Below, in pieces: positions 37,440 to 47,808 of a DNA stretch of 64,000 bases. How positions within the stretch are numbered: the stretch's first letter is position 1; every line of letters starts with the position of its first letter. Location: assembly GCF_008365385.1 (NCBI RefSeq), contig NZ_QOVF01000004.1, positions 124,001 to 188,000 of the forward strand. Direction: 5' to 3'. This DNA comes from Halopseudomonas laoshanensis (lineage in GTDB: Bacteria > Pseudomonadota > Gammaproteobacteria > Pseudomonadales > Pseudomonadaceae). The notes under the pieces are model-generated. The model saw only the letters and a program-made list of their open reading frames with translations. It did no database searches and was not told the origin of the DNA. The position numbers and the translations under genes are program-made.

Positions 37440-39335
37440 ATGCTGCAAAAAATGAGGGAAAATGCACAGAGCTGGATCGCCAAGGTGATCGTCGGCGTCA
37501 TTGTGTTGATTTTCGCTTTGACTGGTTGGGAGTCGATCAGCAGTTTCAACAGCAACGCACAGAATGCTGCTGCGGTGAATGACGCGGAAATTACCCGTAC
37601 GGAGCTTGATCAGGCTGTGGCCATGCAGCGCCGCCAACTGATTCAACAGATGCAGCAACTTAACGACAGCTTTGATCCGGGCATGATCAACGACAATCTG
37701 CTGCGCGAGTCGGTGCTTGAAGATCTGATTGATCGCGCCGTCCTGTTTGATGGAGCGCAAGCAGCAGACCTGCGTGTGTCCGAGCAGATGATCGATCAAC
37801 TGATCCTCTCTACCCCGGACTTCCAGGTAGATGGGCAGTTTGACGCCAACCGTTTTGATATTGTCATCCGCAATATGGGCCTTGCCTCGCGTCTGGCTTT
37901 CCGTGATCTGGTCCGCCAGGAGCTGATGATCAATCAATTGCGCAGCGCCTACGTCACCAGCGCCTTTGCGACCCCCACCGAACGTCTGCAACTGGCTCGT
38001 TTGGAAGAGCAGAGTCGGGATTTCGCCACTATCGAACTGGACGTTGATAACGATGCGGTCACGGTCGAAGAGGACGAGGTCAGCGACTATTACACCGCCA
38101 ACGCAGAACAGTTCATGACCGAGGAACAGGTCGTGCTGGAAGTGCTGACTCTTTCACGCAGCGACTTTTTCGACCAGGTCGAAGTGGACGAGACCGAGCT
38201 GCAGGCAATGTATGAGCAGGAAATCGGTAATCTGGAAGAGCAGCGCCGTGTCTCGCACATCCTCATCGAAGTGCCTGAGGGTGATGCTGAAGCTGACGCA
38301 GCTGCTCTTGAACAGGCCCAAGCGATCAGTGAGCGCCTGGAGCAGGGCGAGGATTTTGCCGACATCGCGCAGGAACTGTCGGATGACACCGGTAGCGCCA
38401 GTGGCGGCGGCGATCTGGGCTATGCCGTGCGCGGCAGCTACGATCCGGCCTTCGAAGAAGCTTTGTTCAATCTGGAAGAAGGTCAGGTCTCTGAACCGGT
38501 ACGCACCAGTTTTGGTTACCACCTGGTTAAATTGACTGGGCTGCTGGCACCTGAGGTGCCTTCGCTGGAGTCAATGCGGCCTGAAATTGAACGTGAGCTG
38601 AAGGCCGAGCAGGTCGAGCGACGCTTTGTTGAAGTGTCCCGTGAGTTGGCGAACCTGGCCTACGAATCGGAAGACCTGTCCGAACCTGCGCGTGCGCTTG
38701 ATCTGGAAGTCGAAACCATTGGTCCGGTAGGTCGTCAGGGCGACGAAGGCCTGACTGCCAATCCACGCGTGATGGCTGCAGCTTTCAATGAAGAAGTACT
38801 GGCTGACGGTTTGAACAGTGAGCTGTTGGAGCTGGATGCTGATACTGCTGTAGTCCTGCGGGTAAAAGAGCACCTGCGTGCCACTCAGCGTCCTCTGGAA
38901 GAGGTTCGCGACGAGATCGTCGACACGCTTCGCTTTGAGCGGGCGGTAGAGCAGGCAGAGAGCAAGGCGGCCGAGCATGTTGCGGCATTGCGCGAGGGCG
39001 ATCTTGAGGCGGCTGCGCTTGCCGAACAGCTCGGTCAAAGCTGGGAAACACATGAAGCTATTCGTCGTTCCAGCAACGATCTGCCGGCGGCCTTGCTGCG
39101 CAATGTCTTTGCAATGCCCCGTCCGGACGCTGAGGGCGCCGTCTACGGTCATTTCCGTCAACCTGATGGAAGTCAGTGGATCGTTCAGCTGAACGGCGTA
39201 GCTACGCCCCAGAGCCTTGAGGAAGCGGTAGATGGCGACATGTACCAGAGCTTTATCTCCGGTCAGGCCGGGCAGCAGGATTTCAGCGCTTTGCAGCAGC
39301 GTTTGAAGGAACAGGCTGATATCGAACGCTTCTGA
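37440..39335 (+). CDS. ppiD: Periplasmic folding chaperone / peptidyl-prolyl isomerase PpiD
   Basis: A 631-residue membrane-anchored periplasmic protein: single N-terminal helix (KVIVGVIVLIFALTGW, about residues 14-30), SurA-like N-terminal region, a parvulin domain (about residues 270-365, with VSHILIE, GGDLGYAVRG and FGYHLVKLTG), and a long C-terminal region. PpiD helps outer membrane and periplasmic proteins as they leave the Sec translocon. The ATG at 37440 follows a run of G (37431-37435); the frame is open upstream but the family begins MLQKMRENAQSW. A tandem pair of hairpins follows. Confidence 0.93.
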   Translation: MLQKMRENAQSWIAKVIVGVIVLIFALTGWESISSFNSNAQNAAAVNDAEITRTELDQAVAMQRRQLIQQMQQLNDSFDPGMINDNLLRESVLEDLIDRAVLFDGAQAADLRVSEQMIDQLILSTPDFQVDGQFDANRFDIVIRNMGLASRLAFRDLVRQELMINQLRSAYVTSAFATPTERLQLARLEEQSRDFATIELDVDNDAVTVEEDEVSDYYTANAEQFMTEEQVVLEVLTLSRSDFFDQVEVDETELQAMYEQEIGNLEEQRRVSHILIEVPEGDAEADAAALEQAQAISERLEQGEDFADIAQELSDDTGSASGGGDLGYAVRGSYDPAFEEALFNLEEGQVSEPVRTSFGYHLVKLTGLLAPEVPSLESMRPEIERELKAEQVERRFVEVSRELANLAYESEDLSEPARALDLEVETIGPVGRQGDEGLTANPRVMAAAFNEEVLADGLNSELLELDADTAVVLRVKEHLRATQRPLEEVRDEIVDTLRFERAVEQAESKAAEHVAALREGDLEAAALAEQLGQSWETHEAIRRSSNDLPAALLRNVFAMPRPDAEGAVYGHFRQPDGSQWIVQLNGVATPQSLEEAVDGDMYQSFISGQAGQQDFSALQQRLKEQADIERF

Positions 39336-39340
39336 TCTAT

Positions 39341-39365
39341 CTGGAGCCTGAGATTCAGGCTCCAG
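39341..39365 (+). terminator. First hairpin after ppiD
   Basis: An 11-bp perfect stem (ctggagcctga / tcaggctccag, loop gat) just after the ppiD stop, with no T-tract. It precedes the main terminator and may protect the mRNA 3' end. Confidence 0.6.
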
Positions 39366-39377
39366 ACTGACTATTGA

Positions 39378-39421
39378 GCAGGCACAAAAAAACCGCAAAG
39401 CTGCGGTTTTTTTGTGCCTGC
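39378..39421. terminator. Bidirectional terminator between ppiD and fabI
   Basis: A perfect 20-bp stem from 39378-39397 with 39402-39421 and loop aagc. Seven A residues in the left arm and seven T residues in the right arm serve as tracts for both directions, ending ppiD (plus) and fabI (minus). Confidence 0.93.
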
Positions 39422-39433
39422 TAGGTGTCGAGC

Positions 39434-40228
39434 TCAGTCTTCGAGGTTGCCCATTGCGGTTATATTGAAGCCACCGTCAACATACATGATCTCGCCCGAG
39501 ACGCCTGAAGCCAGGTCGGAGCATAAAAAGGCGCCGGCATTACCCACTTCATCAATGGTCACGTTACGACGCATTGGCGTCTGCTTCTCGTTATGCGAAA
39601 GCATTTTACGGAAACTCTTGATGCCTGAAGCCGCCAGGGTGCGGATAGGGCCTGCAGAAATGGCGTTCACGCGAGTGCCTTCTGGGCCCAGGCTGGTAGC
39701 CAGGTAGCGTACGCCAGCTTCCAGGCTGGCCTTGGCCATGCCCATCACGTTGTAATTGGGCATGGTGCGTTCCGCGCCCAGGTAAGACAAGGTCAGCAGG
39801 CTGCCATTGCGACCCTGCATCAGTTCACGGCCGGCCTTGGCCAATGCGACGAAGCTGTAGGCACTGATATCGTGAGCGATACGGAAGCCTTCACGGGTGG
39901 TGACCGCAGTAAAGTCGCCATCCAGCTGGTCGCCCGGGGCAAAGCCGACGGAGTGAACGATGCAATCCAGACCGTCCCACTTTTTTGCCAGCTCGGCAAA
40001 CGCCTGCTCGATCTGCGCGTCATCCGCGACATCACAGGGGAAGCACAGCTCTGGCCCGGAGCCCCATTCAGCGGCAAAGCCCTCAACGCGGGCCTTGAGT
40101 TTGTCGTTCTGATAGGTAAAGGCCAGCTCGGCACCTTCCCGGTGCATCGCGGCAGCGATGCCGGATGCAATGGATAGTTTGCTGGCTACGCCAACGATAA
40201 GTACGCGCTTTCCGCTGAGAAATCCCAT
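39434..40228 (-). CDS. fabI: Enoyl-[acyl-carrier-protein] reductase (NADH) FabI
   Basis: Catalyses the last reduction of each fatty acid elongation cycle. The 264-residue SDR-fold protein has [17 protein letters not shown] at the cofactor site (atypical spaced glycine motif of FabI), the active-site Tyr and Lys with the Y-x6-K spacing (YNVMGMAK), and the C-terminal [15 protein letters not shown] end. AGGAAGC lies before the ATG. Only 17 bases separate it from the stop of the yejF-like transporter gene, so it may share that transcript. Confidence 0.95.
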   Translation of the reverse strand: MGFLSGKRVLIVGVASKLSIASGIAAAMHREGAELAFTYQNDKLKARVEGFAAEWGSGPELCFPCDVADDAQIEQAFAELAKKWDGLDCIVHSVGFAPGDQLDGDFTAVTTREGFRIAHDISAYSFVALAKAGRELMQGRNGSLLTLSYLGAERTMPNYNVMGMAKASLEAGVRYLATSLGPEGTRVNAISAGPIRTLAASGIKSFRKMLSHNEKQTPMRRNVTIDEVGNAGAFLCSDLASGVSGEIMYVDGGFNITAMGNLED

Positions 40229-40245
40229 GCTTGCTTCCTGTTTTA

Positions 40246-41880
40246 CTAGGCCACTGTTGTCGGGGCCTTGTTGACGGATACCGGGTGGGCAAATGCTGCC
40301 TCTAGCAACTGACGAGTATAGTCGTGTTGCGGCGAGGCAAATATCGCACTTGCCGACCCCTGTTCTACTATGTGTCCCTGGCGTATTACCATCAGCTCGT
40401 GACTCAAAGCTCTGACCACCGCCAGGTCGTGGCTAATAAACAGATAACTCAAATTGTGCCTGTCTTGCAGATCGCGTAGCAACTCCACCACCTGACCTTG
40501 AACCGTACGATCCAGTGCTGAGGTGGGTTCATCCAGCAGGATCAGCGATGGCTTGAGCACCAGGGCCCTGGCAATGGCAATACGCTGCCGTTGGCCGCCG
40601 GAAAACTCGTGCGGATAACGGTGCCGGGTAGCCGGGTCCAGGCCTACTTCCTGCAGCACCTGAATAACCATCTGCTCGCGTTCCTGCTCGTCGCCGATCT
40701 TGTGGATCTCCAGCCCTTCGCTGATGATCTGCGCCACCGACATACGCGGGCTCAAACTGCCAAAGGGGTCCTGAAAAACCACCTGGAACTGCCGCCGCAT
40801 GGGCCTGACGTCGTCCTGACTGAGCCCGTCCAGACGCTGACCATTGCATTCAATCAGACCCTGGCTTTCCACCAGCCTGAGCAACGCCAGACCTAGTGTG
40901 GTTTTGCCCGATCCGCTCTCGCCAACAATGCCCAGCGTATGACCTTGCTTGAGCGTAAAGCTGGCATCGGTGACCGCTTTTACATGGTCTACAGTCCGGC
41001 GCAGTACGCCCTGGCGTATCGGAAACCAGACCTTGAGCTGCTCCACACGCATGATCTGCGGCGCGTCCACTTTGACCTGCACCGGGCTGCCGGACGGGTC
41101 GGCGGCAATCAGCCGCTGGGTGTATTCATGCCTTGGATCTGCGAACAGTGTTGCACAATCATTCTCTTCGACGACGCGACCCTGATACATGACACATACC
41201 CGATGGGCAATTCTGCGCACCAGATTCAAATCGTGGCTGATCAGCAGCAGCGCCATGCCGAGTTTTTCCTGCAGCGATTTCAGCAGCTCGAGAATCTTCA
41301 GCTGCACGGTAACGTCCAGCGCTGTGGTTGGCTCGTCGGCAATCAGCAACTCGGGCTCATTGGCCAGCGCCATGGCGATCATCACTCGCTGCCGCTGGCC
41401 GCCAGAGAGCTCATGCGGGTAGGCAGTCAAGCGCTTGGCCGGCTCGGGTATGCCAACCAGTTCGAGCAGTTCCAGAGTACGCGCCCGGGCGGCCTTTTTA
41501 TCCAGGCCCTTGTGCAGAAACAGCACCTCGTTGATTTGCCGCTCGACACTGTGGAGCGGGTTCAACGAGCTCATTGGCTCCTGAAAGATCATTGAAATAC
41601 GATTGCCGCGTACCTGACGCAGGCGCTTTTCATTGGCCTTCAGCAGATCTTCGCCCTTGTACAGGATTTGACCGCTGGGGTGGCGTGACTGCGGGTGGGG
41701 CAGCAGGCGCAGAATCGAGTGCGCAGTCACCGATTTGCCCGAGCCGCTTTCACCGACCAGCGCCAGGGTTTCGCCTGCGCGGATGTCCAGGCTCACACCG
41801 CGCACCGCCATGACTTCCTCGGTCTCGCTGCGGAAGGCCACGCTCAGATTGTCGATCCGTATCAACGGCTGATCAGACAT
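40246..41880 (-). CDS. yejF: Peptide ABC transporter, fused double ATPase (YejF/NppD type)
   Basis: A 544-residue protein with two complete ABC domains: Walker [10 protein letters not shown] (about residue 40) with signature [12 protein letters not shown], and Walker [10 protein letters not shown] (about 320) with signature [12 protein letters not shown]; both carry DEPTxALD Walker B motifs. This fused form powers the Yej-type oligopeptide importer. The ATG at 41880 has GAGGA before it and begins 1 base past the permease stop. In P. aeruginosa, as I recall, the orthologous operon is nppA1A2BCD, needed for uptake of peptidyl nucleoside antibiotics. Confidence 0.92.
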   Translation of the reverse strand: MSDQPLIRIDNLSVAFRSETEEVMAVRGVSLDIRAGETLALVGESGSGKSVTAHSILRLLPHPQSRHPSGQILYKGEDLLKANEKRLRQVRGNRISMIFQEPMSSLNPLHSVERQINEVLFLHKGLDKKAARARTLELLELVGIPEPAKRLTAYPHELSGGQRQRVMIAMALANEPELLIADEPTTALDVTVQLKILELLKSLQEKLGMALLLISHDLNLVRRIAHRVCVMYQGRVVEENDCATLFADPRHEYTQRLIAADPSGSPVQVKVDAPQIMRVEQLKVWFPIRQGVLRRTVDHVKAVTDASFTLKQGHTLGIVGESGSGKTTLGLALLRLVESQGLIECNGQRLDGLSQDDVRPMRRQFQVVFQDPFGSLSPRMSVAQIISEGLEIHKIGDEQEREQMVIQVLQEVGLDPATRHRYPHEFSGGQRQRIAIARALVLKPSLILLDEPTSALDRTVQGQVVELLRDLQDRHNLSYLFISHDLAVVRALSHELMVIRQGHIVEQGSASAIFASPQHDYTRQLLEAAFAHPVSVNKAPTTVA

Positions 41881-41881
41881 G

Positions 41882-42916
41882 TCATTTCCTCGGGTCGAAG
41901 GCATCACGCAACGCCTCGCCAATAAATACCAGCAGGCTGAGCATCAGCGACAGCACAACGAAGGCGGTGACGCCGAGCCAGGGCGCTTGCAGGTTGGCCT
42001 TGCCTTGGGCAATCAACTCGCCCAATGAGGGCGAGCCAGCCGGCAAGCCGAAGCCGAGAAAGTCCAGTGAGGTCAGTGTGATAACGCCTCCGGTAAGAAT
42101 GAACGGGAAAAACGTCAGGGTCGCAACCATGGCATTGGGCAGAATGTGGCGAAACATAATGATGCGATTGTTGGCGCCCAGCGCACGTGCCGCGCGCACA
42201 TATTCCAGATTCCGACCACGCAGGAACTCCGCCCGGACCACATCTACCAGAGCCATCCACGAGAACAGCAGCATGATGCCGAGCAACCACCAGAAGTTTG
42301 GTTGCACGAAGCTGGCCAGAATAATCAGCAGATAAAGTACCGGCAGTCCTGACCAGATTTCGATAAAACGCTGGCCGAACAGATCCATTTTGCCGCCGTA
42401 GAACCCCTGCACCGCGCCAATGATCACACCGATGATCGAGCTGAGAATGGTCAGTGTCAGCGCAAAGAGCACGGAAATACGGAAGCCGTAGATCACCCGT
42501 GAACTGACGTCCCGGGCCTGGTCATCCGTGCCCAGCCAGTTGTCGGCGGAAGGCGGGGCAGGGGCGGGCAGTTCCAGGTCGTAATTGATGGTGTCGTAAT
42601 AAAACGGGATCGGCGGCCAAAGCATCCAGCCGTCGCCTTGCTCTTCAATCAACTGCTGAACATAGGGGCTACGGTAATCCGCAGCAATTGGAAATTCGCC
42701 ACCAAATTCGGTTTCCGCGTAGCGCTTGAAGACCGGGAAGTAGTAGCTGTTTTCGTATTTGACCAGCAGCGGCTTGTCATTGGCGACCATCTCCGCGCCC
42801 AGACTGAGCACGAACAGCACCATGAAGATATGCAGTGACCACCAACCGCGCTTGTTCGCCTTGAACAGCGCAAAGCGCCGGCGGTTGAGGGGGGAGAGTT
42901 TGAAATTCAGCGCCAT
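41882..42916 (-). CDS. yejE: Peptide ABC transporter permease (YejE/NppC type)
   Basis: A 344-residue inner-membrane permease: N-terminal helix (HIFMVLFVLSLGAEMV), a large periplasmic insert with the family block YRSPYVQQLIEEQGDGWMLWPPI (partly quoted: EEQGDGWMLWPPI), the GTDDQARDV motif, five further helices and the ATPase-contact EAA loop (VRAARALGANN...HILPNAM). It partners yejB and the fused ATPase. It starts 2 bases after yejB ends. Confidence 0.92.
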   Translation of the reverse strand: MALNFKLSPLNRRRFALFKANKRGWWSLHIFMVLFVLSLGAEMVANDKPLLVKYENSYYFPVFKRYAETEFGGEFPIAADYRSPYVQQLIEEQGDGWMLWPPIPFYYDTINYDLELPAPAPPSADNWLGTDDQARDVSSRVIYGFRISVLFALTLTILSSIIGVIIGAVQGFYGGKMDLFGQRFIEIWSGLPVLYLLIILASFVQPNFWWLLGIMLLFSWMALVDVVRAEFLRGRNLEYVRAARALGANNRIIMFRHILPNAMVATLTFFPFILTGGVITLTSLDFLGFGLPAGSPSLGELIAQGKANLQAPWLGVTAFVVLSLMLSLLVFIGEALRDAFDPRK

Positions 42917-42918
42917 GC

Positions 42919-43992
42919 TCAGCCCTCCCTGCTTTCGAAGTCGATCCGCGGATCGACCAGGGTGTAGGTGATATCACCGATCAATTTCACCACCAGGCCG
43001 AGCAGGGTGAAGATGTACAGCGTGCCGAACATGACCGGGTAATCACGGTTGATCGCCGCCTCGAAGCCCAGCAGGCCCAAACCATCGAGCGAGAAGATCA
43101 CCTCAATCAGCAGTGCGCCGGTGAAGAACACGCTGATCAGCGCTGACGGAAAACCAGCGATAATCAACAGCATCGCATTACGGAATACGTGGCCGTACAG
43201 CACTCGCCCGGCAGACAGGCCCTTGGCTTTGGCGGTGACCACGTACTGTTTGCCGATCTCATCCAGAAAACAGTTCTTGGTCAGCATCGTCAGCGTCGCG
43301 AAACTGCCGATAACCATTGCAGTAATGGGCAGCACCAGATGCCAGGCGTAATCCTTGGCCTTTTCCCAGTCGCTCAGCTCCTCCCAGTTGTTGGAGGTCA
43401 GCCCGCGTAGCGGGAACCAGTCCAGGTAGCTACCACCGGCAAACACCACAATCAGCAGGATCGCCAACAGGAATCCGGGGATCGCATAGCCGACAATAAT
43501 TAACGAGCTGGTCCAGATATCAAAAGTCGAGCCGTGGCGCACCGCCTTGCGAATGCCCAGCGGAATGGAAATCAGATAGGTCAGCAAGGTAGTCCACAGG
43601 CCCAGCGATATGGAAACCGGCATTTTCTCAAGAATCAGATTAATAACGCTTTCATCCCGGAAGAAGCTGTCACCAAAGTCAAAGGTCATATATCCCTTGA
43701 TCATCAGCCAGAAGCGCTCGGGAGCGCTCTTGTCAAAGCCGTACATGCGTTCGATTTCGGCGATGATATCCGGGTCCAGGCCTTGCGCACCGCGGTAACT
43801 GCCGCCACTGGCGACCTCACCCTGCATGCTGCCGGAAATCCGGCTGGTAGCGCCTTCAAATCCTTCCAGATTGGCGATCATCTGTTCGACCGGGCCGCCT
43901 GGCGCGGCCTGGATAATCAGGAAATTGATCAGCAGAATGCCGAACAGGGTAGGGATGATCAGTAGCAGACGGCGGACAATATAAGCCAGCAT
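42919..43992 (-). CDS. yejB: Peptide ABC transporter permease (YejB/NppB type)
   Basis: A 357-residue permease of the DppB class: N-terminal helix with [25 protein letters not shown] (typical; quoted in part as [14 protein letters not shown]), a periplasmic part with [17 protein letters not shown], five more helices and the EAA loop ([10 protein letters not shown]...HVFRNAM). The long periplasmic insert is characteristic of YejB. It is separated by 2 bases from the upstream binding-protein gene. Confidence 0.93.
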   Translation of the reverse strand: MLAYIVRRLLLIIPTLFGILLINFLIIQAAPGGPVEQMIANLEGFEGATSRISGSMQGEVASGGSYRGAQGLDPDIIAEIERMYGFDKSAPERFWLMIKGYMTFDFGDSFFRDESVINLILEKMPVSISLGLWTTLLTYLISIPLGIRKAVRHGSTFDIWTSSLIIVGYAIPGFLLAILLIVVFAGGSYLDWFPLRGLTSNNWEELSDWEKAKDYAWHLVLPITAMVIGSFATLTMLTKNCFLDEIGKQYVVTAKAKGLSAGRVLYGHVFRNAMLLIIAGFPSALISVFFTGALLIEVIFSLDGLGLLGFEAAINRDYPVMFGTLYIFTLLGLVVKLIGDITYTLVDPRIDFESREG

Positions 43993-43994
43993 GC

Positions 43995-45851
43995 TTAGTT
44001 TTCCTGTTGTTCTATCAGCGCCGGAGCCTCTTTCAATTCGGCCTCTTTGGCCGGATCAACCCACCAGGTATATAGCCCCAGATCATAGCGAGGGGAGGTT
44101 TCCGGGTGGGAGAATTTGTCCCAGTAGGCGACGCGGTAGACCTTGGTATGGAAGTTCGGCACCAGATAGTGACCGACGCGTAATACCCGATCCAGCGCGC
44201 GGGTGTGGGTTACTAACGATTCGCGCGAGTCGGCCTGAATCAGCCCTTCTACCAGCGCGTCCACAACTGGGTCGCGCAGGCCCATCAGGTTGCGGCTGCC
44301 GGGGTTGTCGGCACTCGATGAATGCCAGTACTCGCGCTGCTCATTGCCTGGCGAGTTGGACTGGCCGAAACCAGAGACGACCATGTCGAAGTCGCGTGAA
44401 CGCAGGCGATTGATGTATTGCGAGGTGTCGACGCGGCGCAGGGTCAGTTCGATACCCAGTGACGCCAGATTGCGCTTGAACGGCAGCACCACGCGCTCAA
44501 AGTCGGCCTGCACGATCAGAAACTCAAAGCTCAGCTGATTGCCTTCGGCATCGACCAGACGGTCATCGACGATCTTCCAGCCAGCTTCCTGCAGCAGCGC
44601 ATAAGCATCGCGCATCTGGTCGCGAATGATCCCGCTGCCGTCGGTTACCGGTGGGCTGTAGGCCGGGCCAAACACCTCCTCGGATAACTGATCACGCCAT
44701 GGCTCCAGCAGCGCCAGTTCGGCCTCGTCCGGGGTGCCAGTGGCGCCCAATTCGGAGTTGTCGAAAAAGCTCTCGGTACGGGTGTAGGCGTCGTGGAACA
44801 GCCTGCCATTGGACCATTCGAAGTCGAACAGCAGGCTGATCGCCTTACGCACTCGCACATCGGCAAAGTAGCTGCGGCGGGTGTTGAAGACAAAGCCCTG
44901 CATGCCCTGAGTGTTGAGGTTGGGGATCTCTTCCTTGATGATACTGCCGTCGCGCAGGGGCGGGCTGTCGTAGCCGGTCGCCCAGTTCTTTGCACTGACT
45001 TCCTGGTTGACATCGAAGCGACCCGCCTTGAATGCTTCCAGGGCCACACCGGTGTCCCGGTAATAATCGATGACGACATGGTCGAAATTGTAGAAGCCGC
45101 GCTGTACCGGCAAGTCCGCAGCCCAGTAATCCTTGACCCGCTCATAGGTGATGCTGCGCCCGGCACTGACGTTGCTGATTTGATAGGGTCCGCTACCCAA
45201 GGGTGGTTCCAGCGTGGTTCGGCTGAAGTCTCGCTCCGCCCAGTAATGCTCAGGGAACACCGGCAGTTGGCCGATAACCAGCGGCAGTTCACGGTTTCCG
45301 CCGTCACGGAAGCGAAACAGCACACTGTGTTCGTTCTCCGCGACCACCTCTGTCACATCAGCGTAATAGGCTTTGTAGAAAGGTGCACCCTGTTCGATCA
45401 AGGTATTGAAGGTGAAAACAACGTCACTGGCTGTCACGGGTTCGCCATCATGAAAGCGTGCTTCCGGGCGCAGGTAAAAGCGTACCCAGGTGCCGTCTTC
45501 GGCCCGCTCTATGCGCTCAGCCAAGAGCCCGTATTCGGTAAAGGGTTCATCCAGCGAATGAAACGTCAGGGTGTCGTAAATAAGCGACAGCTCGGAGGCG
45601 CTGTTGCCGCGCGTGATGAAACCATTCAACGAATCGAAACTGCCAAAGCCGGACTGCCGCAAGGTACCGCCTTTAGGAGCGTCCGGGTTGACGTAGTCGA
45701 AATGCTTGAAATCCGCCGAGTAGGCCGGCGGTTCGCCGTACAGGGTTAGTGCGTGGCTACCCGCCGAGGGCTGCGGCGCCGGTTGTGCGTGAGCAAGACC
45801 GGTGACAGTGATCAAGGCGCATCCGCAGAGCGTTTTGAGTATAGGGTGCAT
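43995..45851 (-). CDS. yejA: Peptide ABC transporter substrate-binding protein, second copy (YejA/NppA2 type)
   Basis: A 618-residue periplasmic binding protein with signal peptide about residues 1-22 ([12 protein letters not shown]) and the YejA layout: [30 protein letters not shown] and the late [19 protein letters not shown]. It binds di- or oligopeptides and hands them to YejBEF. A paralogue with the same blocks is encoded immediately upstream, so this is one of a tandem pair. Its gene ends 2 bases before yejB. Confidence 0.92.
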   Translation of the reverse strand: MHPILKTLCGCALITVTGLAHAQPAPQPSAGSHALTLYGEPPAYSADFKHFDYVNPDAPKGGTLRQSGFGSFDSLNGFITRGNSASELSLIYDTLTFHSLDEPFTEYGLLAERIERAEDGTWVRFYLRPEARFHDGEPVTASDVVFTFNTLIEQGAPFYKAYYADVTEVVAENEHSVLFRFRDGGNRELPLVIGQLPVFPEHYWAERDFSRTTLEPPLGSGPYQISNVSAGRSITYERVKDYWAADLPVQRGFYNFDHVVIDYYRDTGVALEAFKAGRFDVNQEVSAKNWATGYDSPPLRDGSIIKEEIPNLNTQGMQGFVFNTRRSYFADVRVRKAISLLFDFEWSNGRLFHDAYTRTESFFDNSELGATGTPDEAELALLEPWRDQLSEEVFGPAYSPPVTDGSGIIRDQMRDAYALLQEAGWKIVDDRLVDAEGNQLSFEFLIVQADFERVVLPFKRNLASLGIELTLRRVDTSQYINRLRSRDFDMVVSGFGQSNSPGNEQREYWHSSSADNPGSRNLMGLRDPVVDALVEGLIQADSRESLVTHTRALDRVLRVGHYLVPNFHTKVYRVAYWDKFSHPETSPRYDLGLYTWWVDPAKEAELKEAPALIEQQEN

Positions 45852-45891
45852 CCAGTGACCTTGTTTTTGTAGACGGTTTTAAACAGTGTTT

Positions 45892-47721
45892 CTATTCAGT
45901 GTCCGGCATCTTCCACCAGGTGCGTATCGCCAGCGAGTAGGGCGGCGTCGCGGTGGATTTAAGCCATTCCCGGTGGGCTATGCGATGGTAATCAATATAC
46001 CAGTTCGGAATTGTATAGTGTTCCCATAATAGTACCCGGTCCAACGCCTTCGCTGCGGCTATCTGCTGGTCGCGGTTGCCTGCGGCCAGGAGTTTCTCGA
46101 TCAGGTCATCGACCACCGGGTTGTCGATTCCGGCATAGTTGCGGCTGCCTTTGACGTTGCGCTGGCTGGAATGAAAATAACCGTGCTGCTCCAGGCCAGG
46201 TGACAGACTTTGCGGCAAGGTCGCGAGGATCATGTCGTAATCGAACTGATCCAGCCGCGATTTGTATTGCGCCCGGTCAACCGTACGTATGCGCATGTCG
46301 ATGCCCAGGCGGGCTAAATTGGTTCGGTAGGGTTGGATGATGCGTTCCAGGCTGGGATTGACCAGCAATACCTCGAATATCAGCTGATCGCCATCGGCGT
46401 TCTGCAGGCGGCCATTGCGCAGCGTCCAGCCGGCCTGTTCAAACAACTCCACCGCTCGGCGCAGGCTGTCCCGGGAAATGCCGCGGCCGTCAGTGGTGGG
46501 CAGACGGAAGGGTTCGAAGAAAAGCTCCCGGGGCAGCTCTTCACGGTGCTCGCTCAGATACAAGAACTCCTGCCCGGCCGGTAGCCCGGTCGCGCTGAAG
46601 GGGCTGTTGGGGTAGTAGCTCTCGGAGCGGCGGTAGGCGTCGTAGAACAACACCCGATTGGACCACTCGAAATCAAACAGCATGCCCAGCGCTTCGCGCA
46701 TGCTGCGCTGATCAAAAGGCGTGCGCCGGGTGTTGAAGAACATGGCTTGGGTCGCGCTGGGGATCTGGTGCTTTACCTCGCGCTTGTCTACTTCGCCGTC
46801 ACGCACTGCCGGGAAGTCGTAGGCATTGGCCCAGTTACTGGCTTTGTGATCAAAATAGAAGTCAAATTCGCCCGCCTTGAAGGCTTCAAAGGCAACATTG
46901 TTATCGCGGTAGAACTCGGCTTCAAGCCGGTCAAAGTTGTATTTCCCGCGGTTGATCGGCAGATCCTTGCCCCAGTAATCCTTGACGCGCTCAAAGGACA
47001 GACGACGCCCCGGGGCGACATCGGTAATCCGATACGGTCCGCTGTTCAGTCCGGGCTCAAAGGTGGTTTCTCCGAAATCGCGATCGCGCCAGTAATGCGC
47101 AGGCAGTATCGGCAGCTCGCCCAGGCGCAGAATCATCAGCGGGTTATCGGCGCGGCTGAACACGAAGCGAATGCGGTGTTTGCCCAGCACATCCACGCGC
47201 TCTACATCCTGCAGCATCGAGCGATAATTCGGGTGACCCTTTTCACTCAGCAACCGGTAACTGAAGGCAACATCTTCAGCGGTGATGCCATGCCCATCGT
47301 GGAAGCGAGCCTCTTCACGCAGGTTGAACACCACCCAGCTGCGGTCGTCGGAAAATTCCAGGGTTTCGGCAATCAGGCCATAGGAAGAGTAGGGCTCATC
47401 GCCAGACGGGTCATACAAGCCGCTACCGACCATCAGGGTTTCGTTCAGTTCGGTCACGCCGTAATGCACGAAGTTGCCGGTATTGACCGGGCTGGTGCCC
47501 TTCAAGGTATAGGGGTTGAGGGTGTCAAAGGTGCCGGTGCCCATAACCCGCAGCGTGCCGCCCTTGGGCGCGTCCGGGTTGACGTAGTCCAGGTGCTCGA
47601 AATCGGCGGGGTAACGTGGTTGGCCATACAGGGCGTACCCATGCTGACGGTATACCGCTGCGCCAGCATCGGTCCAGATGAACAATATCAACAGTGATGT
47701 GAATAATAACCTGAAGTTCAT
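45892..47721 (-). CDS. yejA: Peptide ABC transporter substrate-binding protein, first copy (YejA/NppA1 type)
   Basis: A 609-residue periplasmic binding protein, signal peptide about residues 1-21 (LLILFIWTDAGAA), with the same blocks as its neighbour ([45 protein letters not shown]). The two copies have clearly diverged in sequence, so they probably differ in peptide preference. The ATG at 47721 is preferred over an upstream one because it starts the signal peptide. It heads the transporter unit; mltD lies 87 bases upstream on the same strand. Confidence 0.92.
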   Translation of the reverse strand: MNFRLLFTSLLILFIWTDAGAAVYRQHGYALYGQPRYPADFEHLDYVNPDAPKGGTLRVMGTGTFDTLNPYTLKGTSPVNTGNFVHYGVTELNETLMVGSGLYDPSGDEPYSSYGLIAETLEFSDDRSWVVFNLREEARFHDGHGITAEDVAFSYRLLSEKGHPNYRSMLQDVERVDVLGKHRIRFVFSRADNPLMILRLGELPILPAHYWRDRDFGETTFEPGLNSGPYRITDVAPGRRLSFERVKDYWGKDLPINRGKYNFDRLEAEFYRDNNVAFEAFKAGEFDFYFDHKASNWANAYDFPAVRDGEVDKREVKHQIPSATQAMFFNTRRTPFDQRSMREALGMLFDFEWSNRVLFYDAYRRSESYYPNSPFSATGLPAGQEFLYLSEHREELPRELFFEPFRLPTTDGRGISRDSLRRAVELFEQAGWTLRNGRLQNADGDQLIFEVLLVNPSLERIIQPYRTNLARLGIDMRIRTVDRAQYKSRLDQFDYDMILATLPQSLSPGLEQHGYFHSSQRNVKGSRNYAGIDNPVVDDLIEKLLAAGNRDQQIAAAKALDRVLLWEHYTIPNWYIDYHRIAHREWLKSTATPPYSLAIRTWWKMPDTE

Positions 47722-47808
47722 AGCAGCTCTGGATGGGGCGTGACAGGCTATCACGCTAACATTACCGCCAGGCCGGTGAAAGCCTCACAGGGGTGTAGCG
47801 TAACAGCC

